NCBI GenBank assembly: GCA_009922685.1
Contig: RFVA01000007.1
Coordinates: forward strand, 1 to 62,702
Origin: Gammaproteobacteria bacterium
GTDB lineage: Bacteria > Pseudomonadota > Gammaproteobacteria > Methylococcales > Methylococcaceae
Direction of reading: 5' to 3'
Length of the DNA: 62,702 nt
Under the pieces are notes generated by a model that saw only the letters and a program-made list of their open reading frames with translations, was not told the origin of the DNA and did not search any database. Positions 1-8,563 of this stretch are shown here, piece by piece. The position numbers and the translations under genes were made by a program. The stretch's first letter is position 1, and each line of letters starts with the position of its first letter.

Positions 1-554
1 CCAGGCAGTTGATTGAGCAACCGGGTTTGCTCTATCCAGGATATAGGCCGAGGCTTTCGTTTTTCTCCAATTGCTCGACTCAGCATTGGAGCTGTATCTA
101 ACCAAGGCCGTCCCTCCTCATCCCGCCATAAACGTGCCGAAAGGTTCAAAACCCTTCTGATCACTGAAATGTCGCGATTGATGGTCCCGGCTGTTATGCC
201 ATTTGCCTTTCGGTCCGCAATGAACTTGTCCAAAGTTCCCGCATGAACGCGATCAAGCGTGAGATCACCAATGTATGGCATGACCAACCTGAGACTCGGG
301 ATATCCCTATCAATGCTGCGCTTATGTTGATATTCGGTCAGATAACGCGCCGCAGCTTCAGAGAAGAGCCGCCTCCTTCGAACACCATAGACCTTTTCCT
401 GCCGGAGCTCGTCTATTCTTTTCGCGAGGAATTGTTCGGCTTTCCAGAGTTCAGATTCGCCAGTGCTTTCGAAAAGTCGTACTCCTTTGAACGTCTTTTC
501 GATATGCCAGACATCACCTCTCTTTCGGAGGCCTGGTGTGATTTTTTTGCCCAT
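1..554 (-). CDS. int: Tyrosine site-specific integrase (N-terminal part; runs off left edge)
   Basis: Reading the minus strand from ATG 554, an uninterrupted frame of 184 codons leaves the window. It begins MGKKITPGLRKRGDVW, then has an SAM-like core-binding region (SEAAARYLTEY, about residues 65-75) and the stretch ITAGTINRDISVIRRVLN (about 120-137) typical of tyrosine recombinases. The catalytic domain (R-H-R-Y) lies beyond the edge. A strong ribosome site, GGAGGAACACC, lies directly before the ATG and fixes the start. The start lies inside the 3' part of the excisionase-like gene in another frame (142-nt overlap). Expected role: integration and excision of the ICE at attB. The family call is firm; the target site cannot be seen. 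Confidence 0.9.
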   Translation of the reverse strand, partial: MGKKITPGLRKRGDVWHIEKTFKGVRLFESTGESELWKAEQFLAKRIDELRQEKVYGVRRRRLFSEAAARYLTEYQHKRSIDRDIPSLRLVMPYIGDLTLDRVHAGTLDKFIADRKANGITAGTINRDISVIRRVLNLSARLWRDEEGRPWLDTAPMLSRAIGEKRKPRPISWIEQTRLLNQLP

Positions 555-781
555 AGGTGTTCCTCCATAGGCTCAACGTTGCTACCAGGCCGCCCGTTGC
601 GCCTCTTATATTCGTCGGCCCACTGGTCTAGGTCAAGCCTGTCGAATGCAACTCCCTGCTCACCAATCGGAATCTCAACCAGATGGGGCCGAACTTCGTT
701 ATTGAAACGATTTCGATCCATACCTAAGTACGAAGGAGCGTCACGGAAACGAACAAAGCGTGGAGATAAATACATGTTCAT
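413..781 (-). CDS. Excisionase/AlpA-like DNA-binding protein overlapping int
   Basis: 122 residues. The N-terminal part (MNMYLSPRFVRFRDAPSYLG, residues 1-20, followed by MDRNRFNNEVRP and an FDRLDLDQWADEY segment to about residue 58) is the small winged-helix type often placed directly upstream of tyrosine integrases in proteobacterial islands. The basic, Ser-rich C-terminal third is encoded in DNA that also encodes the start of int in another frame. Likely role: recombination directionality factor or regulator of int; the function is inferred from position. No clear ribosome site precedes the ATG at 781; ATG 775 is an alternative start. Confidence 0.7.
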   Translation of the reverse strand: MNMYLSPRFVRFRDAPSYLGMDRNRFNNEVRPHLVEIPIGEQGVAFDRLDLDQWADEYKRRNGRPGSNVEPMEEHLWAKKSHQASEREVMSGISKRRSKEYDFSKALANLNSGKPNNSSRKE

Positions 782-968
782 GTCAGCGTTGAGCGTGAAC
801 CAAGTTCGTCATGAACTCAGCAATGACGCAGCTCACATCAGAAAATGGGATCTGAGCCAAGTCAGAACGCATTTTTGTTGAAAGTTGCTTCTCAAATGAT
901 TCATCCAAACAGCAAGTGAATCGTTGGTGAATCCAGGAATTGCAGGCTAGAGATAAAAACAAGAGAGC

Positions 969-1009
969 CCTGTGGGAATGGTGAGCAAAATTGCAATCAT
1001 TCACACAGA
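969..1009. promoter_or_regulatory. 41-bp dyad operator copy 1 (xis / traF divergent region)
   Basis: The imperfect palindrome reads CCTGTGGGAATGGT at the left arm and ATCATTCACACAGA at the right arm, with an A-rich centre. Three other copies lie at 28400, 33887 and 50122. It sits 188 bp upstream of the excisionase-like gene (minus strand) and 32 bp upstream of the traF ATG. Inference: binding site of the FlhDC-like activator, or of another element-wide regulator. This is the most diverged copy on its left arm. Confidence 0.7.
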
Positions 1010-1040
1010 GCTTCTAGATTCTCAGGATCAGAATTCGCTC

Positions 1041-1994
1041 ATGAAAGAGCGATCACTGCGAAAAATCATCCAATGCTTGTTCCTTGCGTTCCAGGGCACT
1101 TATCCGGAGTACGCTGCATCTGAACAACCCTTCTTTAGAGATAAAGAACGTGGGTGGTTTTGGCGTGAAGAGATCATTGAGTCTCCTCCATCAAAGCCCA
1201 AGAAAGAAGCGCAGACTCCACCCACCAGCCCTCAGCGAATCCCTGAGGATCCAAAACCTCTTTCGGTGGCCTGGCTCCGAAAGAATCTTGAGGTCTATCG
1301 TGATCAGGCGATCGACGCTCCGACTCCTGAAAACGTTGCGGCCTACTTCTATCTACAGCGCGTCATGATGGACAAAGCCCATCGGTTTACCGATGTGGCC
1401 CACGAGGTCGTGATCTCGGATCCCAGACTGGATGAGAATGTTCGGCGGCCGATATCCTCCTTTGCTGTTCAGGCCGCTAATCGCGAAGCCACAAAGACCA
1501 GCCAAGATTCTCTATCTCTGATCGCAAAATCGACAGGGATACTCTTTTTCTTTCGTTCCGACTGCACTTACTGCCATCTCCAATCTCCGCTTCTCAAGGT
1601 GCTTGAGGATCGATACGGTTTCAAGATCTACCCCGTTTCACTGGATGGATTACCCATGCCCGGGGGTCTCTATCCGGACTTCCATCACGATCAGGGGCAA
1701 GCAGCACAACTCGGCGTTCAGGCCACCCCTGCCCTCTTCCTTCTTAACCCGCCCGGAAAGATCCTGCCTTTGGCCCAGGGCGTTCTCTCCCTCGATGATC
1801 TGACCAACCGAATCCTGACCGTGGCTCATTCGGAAGGGCTGATAACGGACGCAGACTATGACACCACCCGTGGACAGAACACAGTTCCGTCGCTCATTAC
1901 ATCTAGTTTCCCTTCTTCCGAGGGATTTCCATCCGATCCCAACGCGCTGATCAGCCATCTTCAGGGGGCATCTATTACAGGAGGTCAACCATGA
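1041..1994 (+). CDS. traF: TraF, conjugative pilus assembly, thioredoxin fold
   Basis: 317 residues from ATG 1041. An upstream in-frame GTG at 972 lies inside the operator palindrome, so 1041 is preferred. The N-terminus (MKERSLRKIIQCLFLAF) is a likely signal peptide. The C-terminal half is a thioredoxin-like domain with a CTYC motif at about residues 175-178 (FFRSDCTYCHLQSPLL) and the cis-Pro segment QATPALFLL. In F-type systems TraF is periplasmic and works with TraH and TraG in pilus assembly. The stop overlaps the traH start region (ATG 1991), so traF-traH-traG form one operon behind operator copy 1. Confidence 0.9.
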   Translation: MKERSLRKIIQCLFLAFQGTYPEYAASEQPFFRDKERGWFWREEIIESPPSKPKKEAQTPPTSPQRIPEDPKPLSVAWLRKNLEVYRDQAIDAPTPENVAAYFYLQRVMMDKAHRFTDVAHEVVISDPRLDENVRRPISSFAVQAANREATKTSQDSLSLIAKSTGILFFFRSDCTYCHLQSPLLKVLEDRYGFKIYPVSLDGLPMPGGLYPDFHHDQGQAAQLGVQATPALFLLNPPGKILPLAQGVLSLDDLTNRILTVAHSEGLITDADYDTTRGQNTVPSLITSSFPSSEGFPSDPNALISHLQGASITGGQP

Positions 1995-3415
1995 ACCCCA
2001 TTCGAATGAGCACTCTGAGCCTCATGGTGATGATGTCTATTCAGCCTTGTCAGGCGGGACTTCAACAAGAGATGGATTCCATGTTTGGAGCCATGACCAA
2101 CGCCACCAATCCCACCGCCAATATCGGTCAACGACGCGGTGTATTGAGTGGAGGATCGGTCGTCACCCGGAATCGGATTATGAATACAAACCCGATCGCT
2201 ATGGTGCCACCCTCATTCGGAGCGGGCTGCGGTGGCATTGATCTATACGGCGGATCCTTCTCTTTTGTGAACCAGAACCAGTTCATGACCTTGATGCGCA
2301 GCATCGCGTCCAATGCCGGTGGCTATGCCTTTCAGTTAGCCATCAATGCCATGTGCCCTGACTGCGGAAACGTCATGACGGATCTTCAAAAGAAGATCCA
2401 GCAGATGAACCAGATGTTCTCCAATTCCTGCCAATTGGCTCAAGGCATCGTGAATGACGGGGTCTCTGCCATCGATGCCCAGAACAAGTCTCGGATGTCG
2501 AACGCTTCTCTATCTCGTGGCGTATCCGATGTCTTTGGTAGTTGGACAGGATCAGGACCTCAAGGAGATCCCGTACAACAGGTCGCCAACAACGCACCTC
2601 AGGTTCTTCAATCCACCATTCAGGGGAATCTTGTCTGGCGTGCCTTGAACCAGAGCCATGCTGCCAACTGGTTCGCCTTCGGCGGCAATGATCTTCTGGA
2701 ATCGATCATGAGCGTCACGGGTTCCATCATCGTTCAGGCCCCCGTAACGGCGCCGGATGGCCAGGGAAGCAATACACCCGTGGTGAATCTACCTCCTCTT
2801 CTCAAGATTCGGGATCTGATCAACGGGTCAGGCACGGACGCCACTCAGACAGTTCGGGTCTATCAATGCGATAGCAGTTCAGCAGATGGCTGCCTGAATC
2901 CAACGCCGCAGAACGTCACGGTTCAAGGACTGAGTCAGAAGGTCCGTGATCTGCTGCTGGGAAGCACCTCCCAGGATGGCCTGATTAACAAGTTCGCAAC
3001 GAACAACGGTTCGCTTACGGAGAGTGAAAAGGCCTTCATGGAAGCAACTCCGGGGGCCATCGGCGCCTTGATCCGCAACCTGGCCCGAGAGGACATCGGA
3101 TTGGCCCGCATGTTTGCGGAAGAAGGATCACCCGTCATTGCGCTGGAGATGGCGCAATTGATGATTCAAGGCATGGTGGACGCGGTCCGGCAGTCCACGG
3201 CCGTCAATCAGAACGCCTACGCCACCAAACTGGCTGAATCTCTGGCTCAAGTCCGTCTGGATCTTCATGAAGAGTATTCGGAACTCGCGGGGCGCTATGG
3301 GAACACTCAAACCCTGATGGCCTTCTACCAGGATCTCATGCGGAGTCTTAAACCCGGTCAGTACGGATCCTACGCTCAGGCGCCCAAGGCGGCTCCCACC
3401 TATCCGGCGCATTGA
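1991..3415 (+). CDS. traH: TraH, conjugative pilus assembly protein
   Basis: 474 residues, close to the usual family length. The ribosome site GGAGG precedes ATG 1991, which overlaps the traF stop. A cleavable signal peptide (MNPIRMSTLSLMVMMSIQPCQAG) is followed by the Gly-rich segment GAGCGGIDLYGGSFSF (about residues 77-92) and the paired cysteines of MCPDCGNVM, hallmarks of TraH. It is a periplasmic/outer-membrane-associated component of the F-type type IV secretion system. The neighbours traF and traG confirm the assignment. Confidence 0.95.
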   Translation: MNPIRMSTLSLMVMMSIQPCQAGLQQEMDSMFGAMTNATNPTANIGQRRGVLSGGSVVTRNRIMNTNPIAMVPPSFGAGCGGIDLYGGSFSFVNQNQFMTLMRSIASNAGGYAFQLAINAMCPDCGNVMTDLQKKIQQMNQMFSNSCQLAQGIVNDGVSAIDAQNKSRMSNASLSRGVSDVFGSWTGSGPQGDPVQQVANNAPQVLQSTIQGNLVWRALNQSHAANWFAFGGNDLLESIMSVTGSIIVQAPVTAPDGQGSNTPVVNLPPLLKIRDLINGSGTDATQTVRVYQCDSSSADGCLNPTPQNVTVQGLSQKVRDLLLGSTSQDGLINKFATNNGSLTESEKAFMEATPGAIGALIRNLAREDIGLARMFAEEGSPVIALEMAQLMIQGMVDAVRQSTAVNQNAYATKLAESLAQVRLDLHEEYSELAGRYGNTQTLMAFYQDLMRSLKPGQYGSYAQAPKAAPTYPAH

Positions 3416-3417
3416 TC

Positions 3418-6400
3418 ATGGTCTACACGATTTATTCCATCGGCGATTCTGCCTTTCTTCAAGCTATTCTCAACGCCATCGCCATGATTGCCCAGACCGG
3501 GGATTACCGGATGGCAGGTGGCATCGGTGCCCTCATTGGCGTCTTGTTTGTGTGTCTTCGAAGTCTCATGCAATGGGATGGGCGGGGTCTTCGTTATCAG
3601 GACATGCTGTTGGCTATCCTGATCTACATGACGCTCTTTGTTCCTGGGGTCACGGTCGATATCGAAGACGCCTATACCGGTCAAGTTCGAGTCGTAAACA
3701 ACGTACCTTTCGGGCCAGCGGTTACAGGATCGATCCTTTCCAACATGGGCTACCGACTGACCTATCTCTTTGAGCAGGGGTTTTCGACGCCGAGCATGAC
3801 GCAGCATGGTTTTGCCGATGCGCTTCAGGTACTGACCACGGTCAGAAAGAACCTTCTGTCACGGATTGAACTGGGGAAAGCGAATTCCCCGGTCTCAGGA
3901 AGCGATATCGAGAACTCCGTCGTTAATTACGTCAAAGAATGCACCCTTACCGGGGTCGATCTCAATCTCCTGTCGCTGGATACCATTCTTAGAAGCAACA
4001 ATGTCCTGAATGGTCTCCGCTTTGACTCGGACATCTACACCACCGAGATCTATACCGGTGGGAAACCTTCGGCCGTCAGTTGCACCGAGGCATGGTCGCC
4101 TCTGCAGTCGCTGATTGAAAGTCAGGGCATGCCGGCCATTGAAGCCCGCTTGAGTGCGGTTCTGGGCGTTCAATCCGGGGGTGAAGTCCCGAACCGAGTT
4201 CAGGTTGCTCTGGATGCCCTGACCCAGGGCCAGGTCAATGCCACCGATTACATGCTGGCGGCCGCACTCCTCCCCATGTTCGAGAAAGGCGTGGTGGGCC
4301 GACATGAAGACAGTCTGCACTGGGATCGTGCGGCGATGGTCGAGCAGGCCATTCAGCAGAGGAATACCCAGTGGACGTCTGAACAGACCCTCTTTGCTCG
4401 CATCGTCAGGCCCATGATGGCCTGGATCGAAGGATTTAGCTATGCGATTACACCTTTGATGGCTTTTGCCGTCATGCTGGGGGCTACAGGGATCCGGATG
4501 TCAGGCCAGTACGTCCTGATGCTGCTGTGGGTCCAACTCTGGATGCCGATTCTGGCCATCATCAATCTCTACATCACGCTCTCTGCAACCGCAGGATTTG
4601 CGGCCTTGAATCTGGCCCAGTTCAACCTGCCCTCTATCGCCGGCATTTACCAGATGGATATGGAGATCCAGAACTGGCTCGCAGTCGGAGGGATGCTGGC
4701 CTCCTCTACCCCGGCCATTGCCCTGATGCTGGTCTATGGAGGTTCTATCACGGCGACCCATTTCCTGGGACGCATGCAGAGTGGAGACTTTGTGGATGAG
4801 AAGCTGGCAAGCCCTCCGATCCTGAATCCCGCCGCCATGATCGGGATGCAGAGCATGCATCAGCATGGACCTCTCACAGGGACGCATATGACCGGTTCCG
4901 ACAAGGTTCTGCCGACCTTTCAGATTGGCCGTGATGTTTCGGCCTCCGTCAGTTCCAGTTTTGGTGCATTGAAGCAAAGCTCGCAGAACTTCATGGAATC
5001 GTTAAGCCATCAGGCTGGCCAATCTTCGAGCTTAAACCACGAGGGAACAGACTCCCTGAGCCTCTCCCGCCGTATGTCCAGCACAGGAAGTGAAACCGAT
5101 CGATTCATTCAATCGACGGGTGAGGACTTCGCCCAACGTTACCGGGATACAGGGATGTCCGGAAATGATTTCGCCTCTTTGATCAGTGGTGGTCTGGGGG
5201 GTCAGATGGGCTATCGCAGCGGAAAGTTGGCCGGAATTGCCGTGGATGAAAAGGGTACCCCTGGTTTAACCGGCGGCATCCAAGGGAGCCTTACAGATCA
5301 ACTCCAAAATCGATTCCATGTCGGGAGCAGTCAAGCCAACGAAATTGCTTCAGACCTATCTAGTCGCATCAGCCAGGATCAAGGCTGGCAGGCAGAACTC
5401 GCAAGGAGCATTTCAAGAGATGCGCAGGTAGGAACACGTGAAGTGGCCTCCTTAGGACTTACCAGCCAGAATCTCTCCTCCCTGCAGCAATCCGCGCAGG
5501 ACACGATCTCTGCCTCCAACCAGTATCAGGAGAGCATTTCCACGCAGCAACGGTTTGCAACGACATCCAATATCGGTGCAGCCGAGGCAGGACTCCGTAT
5601 TGCCAATAATCCGGACTCGTTTGGCGCACTAGAAAAGTCTCTAGATCAGGTCGGTCTTCGTGGCGATGCACAACGTCTCAGTGCTGAGTGGCAATCTATG
5701 GGGCTTATCAATGATCCCAAGCAAAGTTACGCTGCTGCTGGAGCATCACTGCTGACTGGATACAGTTCTGCTGCATATCGGCATCTGAGTTCAGATGACG
5801 CGCGTTTAGCGGAAAATCTGGGACATGTCGTCCTCGGCGAGGCCTTCAGAGCACCCTACCCCTCGGATGCTGCCCACTCTGCAAGCAATGCCCACATCCA
5901 GACAGAAGCACCCTCATTTGATGGGGTCAGAGCGACGGTCGAATCGACATCTTTCGGCGATCCAATGCATGCCACTCAGGGACTTTCTGGACGCGTAACG
6001 GCAGAGATTGGTGAGAGATCTGGCTATGTAGCTGATGGAACTTCAACCATCATGATGAATCACGATGCGTATCAAAATGATGTGAGAAACGAACATTCAT
6101 CGAGTCTCAACAGTCTTCATCACGAACAGTCCGAGCACTACGGTCAAAAGATTCATGAAGCAGCATCAGAAACTCAATCTATAGCTGAGATGAATTACGA
6201 CAAAATTGGTGGATTTATTTATGGAGCAGCCACTGAAGTTTCACGGTGGGGTGAAGCTTCAGTTGATGGTTTTATCAAGACGTACGATGAAGGCGTAGCG
6301 ACTGGAAAAAGCTCAGGGTCCGCGATGATGAACGCTATCAAACGATTTCCACATGAAGCGTCCATCATTGTCGAGCACTGGGCCAACGATCAAGTCGAAT

Positions 6401-6642
6401 TAGCTTCCATGAAACTTACCCCAGGCCAACAACAGTTCTACAAAAGTCAGTTGATGGGCGTCATACCCGGAAGTGAGGGATCTTCAGAGAAGATTCCGAA
6501 TGCCATGCTTGAAACCCTAAGCAATGAAGGAAGCGAACGATCATCCGAAATTGCATCATTGATCCACCGTGCAGCAAGTCAAAACCGCCCTGATCTTCTT
6601 GAATTGATTGGTAGGTACAACAAATCCAGAATTGATGGATGA
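3418..6642 (+). CDS. traG: TraG, mating-pair stabilisation / pilus assembly inner-membrane protein
   Basis: 1074 residues from ATG 3418, 2 nt after the traH stop, so it is probably translationally coupled. The N-terminal half has TraG_N features: several hydrophobic segments (about residues 25-75, 340-470) with long periplasmic stretches between. The C-terminal 600 residues are hydrophilic, Ser/Gln/Ala-rich and predicted helical, as in F and SXT TraG, where this part mediates mating-pair stabilisation and entry-exclusion recognition. The first two thirds are GC-richer than the last third (after about 5300), which fits a faster-diverging specificity region. No exclusion (eex) partner is evident downstream. 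Confidence 0.92.
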   Translation: MVYTIYSIGDSAFLQAILNAIAMIAQTGDYRMAGGIGALIGVLFVCLRSLMQWDGRGLRYQDMLLAILIYMTLFVPGVTVDIEDAYTGQVRVVNNVPFGPAVTGSILSNMGYRLTYLFEQGFSTPSMTQHGFADALQVLTTVRKNLLSRIELGKANSPVSGSDIENSVVNYVKECTLTGVDLNLLSLDTILRSNNVLNGLRFDSDIYTTEIYTGGKPSAVSCTEAWSPLQSLIESQGMPAIEARLSAVLGVQSGGEVPNRVQVALDALTQGQVNATDYMLAAALLPMFEKGVVGRHEDSLHWDRAAMVEQAIQQRNTQWTSEQTLFARIVRPMMAWIEGFSYAITPLMAFAVMLGATGIRMSGQYVLMLLWVQLWMPILAIINLYITLSATAGFAALNLAQFNLPSIAGIYQMDMEIQNWLAVGGMLASSTPAIALMLVYGGSITATHFLGRMQSGDFVDEKLASPPILNPAAMIGMQSMHQHGPLTGTHMTGSDKVLPTFQIGRDVSASVSSSFGALKQSSQNFMESLSHQAGQSSSLNHEGTDSLSLSRRMSSTGSETDRFIQSTGEDFAQRYRDTGMSGNDFASLISGGLGGQMGYRSGKLAGIAVDEKGTPGLTGGIQGSLTDQLQNRFHVGSSQANEIASDLSSRISQDQGWQAELARSISRDAQVGTREVASLGLTSQNLSSLQQSAQDTISASNQYQESISTQQRFATTSNIGAAEAGLRIANNPDSFGALEKSLDQVGLRGDAQRLSAEWQSMGLINDPKQSYAAAGASLLTGYSSAAYRHLSSDDARLAENLGHVVLGEAFRAPYPSDAAHSASNAHIQTEAPSFDGVRATVESTSFGDPMHATQGLSGRVTAEIGERSGYVADGTSTIMMNHDAYQNDVRNEHSSSLNSLHHEQSEHYGQKIHEAASETQSIAEMNYDKIGGFIYGAATEVSRWGEASVDGFIKTYDEGVATGKSSGSAMMNAIKRFPHEASIIVEHWANDQVELASMKLTPGQQQFYKSQLMGVIPGSEGSSEKIPNAMLETLSNEGSERSSEIASLIHRAASQNRPDLLELIGRYNKSRIDG

Positions 6643-6702
6643 ACAGTATGGCGTATTCCCAGGGACTTGTTGTATCGTGTATCGTTACAAGATCAGACCA
6701 AC

Positions 6703-6981
6703 ATGATTAAGACGTTCAGACACAAGGGCATACAAAAATTTTTCGAAACCGGCTCTAAAGCAGGGATTCAGTCAGATCATGCTCAAAAGCTTGGTCGTCA
6801 ATTAGCTGTTCTGAACACTGCTTCAGCTCCTCAGGAGCTGGATATCCCAGGCTGGAGGCTCCATCCTCTAAAAGACGATTTAGCCGGTCATTGGTCAATC
6901 AGGGTATCTGGAAACTGGCGACTAACATTTAGGTTTGAAGGTGACGACGCCATCCTTGTTGACTACCAGGACTATCACTGA
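6703..6981 (+). CDS. higB: HigB/RelE-like toxin
   Basis: 92 residues from ATG 6703 (MIKTFRHKGIQKFFETGSKAG). It has the family features LGRQLAVLNTA, the conserved WRLHPLKDDLAGHWSIRVSG block and the C-terminal YQDYH. This is the HigB-1 type of ribosome-dependent mRNA interferase. An in-frame upstream start at 6667 would add 12 residues without family similarity. The antitoxin gene follows after 7 nt. The toxin-first order is typical of higBA. Likely stabilises the element between traG and the slt-flhDC-like operon. Confidence 0.88.
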   Translation: MIKTFRHKGIQKFFETGSKAGIQSDHAQKLGRQLAVLNTASAPQELDIPGWRLHPLKDDLAGHWSIRVSGNWRLTFRFEGDDAILVDYQDYH

Positions 6982-6988
6982 GGCGCAC

Positions 6989-7273
6989 ATGAATATGCAC
7001 AATCCCCCACATCCAGGTTCCATTCTTAGGGAAGATGTTTTGCCTGAACTTGGGCTAACAATCACCGATGCAGCTCATCAGTTAGGAATCGCACGAGTAA
7101 CGCTATCACGGCTCATCCATGAACGAAGTGCAGTCAGCCCCGACATGGCCATCAGGCTTGAGTCTTGGCTGGGTGGTCCAAGCGCAGAGACGTGGTTACG
7201 TATGCAGTTGGCCTATGACCTATGGGAGGCACGACAGAAGCCCCGTCCCAAAATTGAGAAAGTTGCCGCCTAG
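6989..7273 (+). CDS. higA: HigA/VapI-like antitoxin, XRE family
   Basis: 94 residues from ATG 6989. It starts MNMHNPPHPGSILREDVLPE, the typical HigA opening, followed by a helix-turn-helix (TITDAAHQLGIARVTLSRLI, about residues 24-43) and the AIRLESWLGGPSAETWLRMQ block found in this family. It should neutralise the adjacent toxin and autorepress the pair. Lies 7 nt after the toxin stop. Confidence 0.92.
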   Translation: MNMHNPPHPGSILREDVLPELGLTITDAAHQLGIARVTLSRLIHERSAVSPDMAIRLESWLGGPSAETWLRMQLAYDLWEARQKPRPKIEKVAA

Positions 7274-7308
7274 CTCTGAACGCGGGATTGACAGTGAATA
7301 CCGGGTGG

Positions 7309-7587
7309 TCAACGAAACTTATTAGTAAGATCGATAAAGAATACAAACAATAACCCGGAAACCATTATAGCTGCAGCACACATGGCAATCCGTAGAAGCC
7401 ATTTATCAAACCAACTTACTGGGGCCCTCCATATTGCTGTAACACAGAATGGACACACCGTCTTCACGACGGATCCATAATAATAAACGACCCTCGGGAT
7501 AATTAACTTATCGCATTTAGGACATGCAATCCTGCTAAGTGGCAGATCATTTCTAAAGTGATTTGTTCTGCAAATATTATTCGCCAT
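7309..7587 (-). CDS. Small zinc-ribbon membrane protein, function unknown
   Basis: 92 residues. Two CxxC pairs (CPKC at about residue 22, CPFC at about 45) suggest a zinc ribbon. A hydrophobic segment near the C-terminus (LLRIAMCAAAIMVSGLLFVF) suggests one membrane helix. I do not recognise the family. It converges with higA and lies in AT-rich accessory DNA. The paired cysteines support a real gene, but no clear ribosome site was found. Confidence 0.5.
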   Translation of the reverse strand: MANNICRTNHFRNDLPLSRIACPKCDKLIIPRVVYYYGSVVKTVCPFCVTAIWRAPVSWFDKWLLRIAMCAAAIMVSGLLFVFFIDLTNKFR

Positions 7588-7871
7588 ATAACCTCATGAT
7601 TAAGGTGGGGACATCAGGAACGATCAGCCTCCTACTGCTTGGCGATACTGTCAACCCCATTACAGCCTAGATTCCTCAGTTTTACGCAATTTATTTTCAC
7701 TTTCTTAGCACCTCATCTGACTTGCCTTTTGTGCGCTTTTCAAATGTATTTCTGAACATTTGAACAGCATTGAACGACTATGGCGTACCTTCAGTCATGT
7801 CCTTCGGATGAGAATATCTTAATATCGGCCCGGCTTCTGGAGATGAGTATTAAATAATCCTATCCTGGTCG

Positions 7872-8246
7872 TCATTCGGACAATAGCAGCCATGCATCCG
7901 TCAGATCGAATCCAGGGTTTGGGCAAATATCCTGAAAAAGATCAAAGCTATTTATCAGTGTTCGGCTGTCTATGGGTTTTCGGAGAGAGTTTGTCCCACC
8001 AACTTCGCGATACAAGAGCACAAAAAGGCTCAGCCGTTGTTGGTCCCAACGTGTTCTACAACAGTAAAGACTGCTTCGACGTCCACCAGGGCTGGGAGAG
8101 GAGCCATGAACCATCCTATGAATCTCCCGTATTTCAGCCTCCGGAAGGTTAAGAAGGTCCTTGACGTGAAAGGTGCGTAGCCGACGACGAATGAGTTGCG
8201 CTGCCAACTCACACCTTTCCCATTTTTCAAGTGAATGAATTTTCAT
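7872..8246 (-). CDS. FlhC-like transcriptional activator subunit, lacking the zinc domain
   Basis: 124 residues. It aligns by eye with FlhC from its first helices (CELAAQLIRRRL, like AMELITLGARLQ) through the HGSSPSPGGRRSS turn (FlhC RGSPPPKGMLPFS) to ICPNPGFDLTDAWLLL (FlhC [20 protein letters not shown]). It then stops where FlhC (about 190 residues) would continue into its four-cysteine zinc domain. SetC of SXT and AcaC of IncC are FlhC relatives that activate transfer genes. The start overlaps the FlhD-like stop (ATGA). Inference: one half of the master activator of conjugation; the missing zinc domain is odd and may be a truncation. Confidence 0.78.
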   Translation of the reverse strand: MKIHSLEKWERCELAAQLIRRRLRTFHVKDLLNLPEAEIREIHRMVHGSSPSPGGRRSSLYCCRTRWDQQRLSLFVLLYREVGGTNSLRKPIDSRTLINSFDLFQDICPNPGFDLTDAWLLLSE

Positions 8247-8554
8247 ATGACTTGCTCCCCACGGTGTTGAGTCAAACTGGCTAGGATATGGGTTCTGTAG
8301 CTTTGCTCTTCACGTTCTGAATAGCCTTCAACCTGGAGCTCCTTCAGAAGTGATGGAGAAACACGCCAGCTGAAACATGTGACATTGGAATCTGCCAATG
8401 TCTGTATCTGCGTTATGGAGAGGTTCTTCACCAGGTTGATCACATCGCTTGTCACACCCAGTAAATAGCGAGCCTTATGCTCTTCTCCCAAATGAGCGTA
8501 CTCACGAATTTTCAGCATGAAGAGGCGATTAAGCTCTGATATGTCCTTATCCAT
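8243..8554 (-). CDS. FlhD-like transcriptional activator subunit
   Basis: 103 residues. It matches FlhD along its length: ISELNRLFMLKIREYAHLG (FlhD IYDINLSYLLLAQRLIVQD), KARYLLGVTSDVINLVKNLS (FlhD SAMFRLGINEEMATTLAALT) and QIQTLADSNVTCFSWRVSPS (FlhD [20 protein letters not shown]). It sits between the transglycosylase gene and the FlhC-like gene, as one minus-strand operon. FlhD-FlhC heteromers activate sigma-70 promoters, and the related SetCD and AcaCD switch on ICE and IncC transfer genes. Inference: the same role here, through the 41-bp dyad sites. Confidence 0.85.
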   Translation of the reverse strand: MDKDISELNRLFMLKIREYAHLGEEHKARYLLGVTSDVINLVKNLSITQIQTLADSNVTCFSWRVSPSLLKELQVEGYSEREEQSYRTHILASLTQHRGEQVI

Positions 8555-8563
8555 GGCTTCCTC

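Noticed and set aside
243-881. 212-residue plus-strand open frame
   Set aside because: It is antisense to the integrase and excisionase-like genes, whose minus-strand products match known families and have a strong ribosome site.
972-1040. GTG start at 972 as the beginning of traF
   Set aside because: It lies inside the 41-bp operator and would add residues without signal-peptide character; ATG 1041 gives a normal secreted TraF.
3895-4977. Long minus-strand frames inside traG (141 and 158 residues)
   Set aside because: Composition is rich in Gln, His and Arg, as expected of antisense frames of a GC-rich gene; no motif or ribosome site.
7892-8152. 86-residue plus-strand frame starting MHPSDRIQG
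   Set aside because: Antisense to the FlhC-like gene, which aligns well with FlhC.
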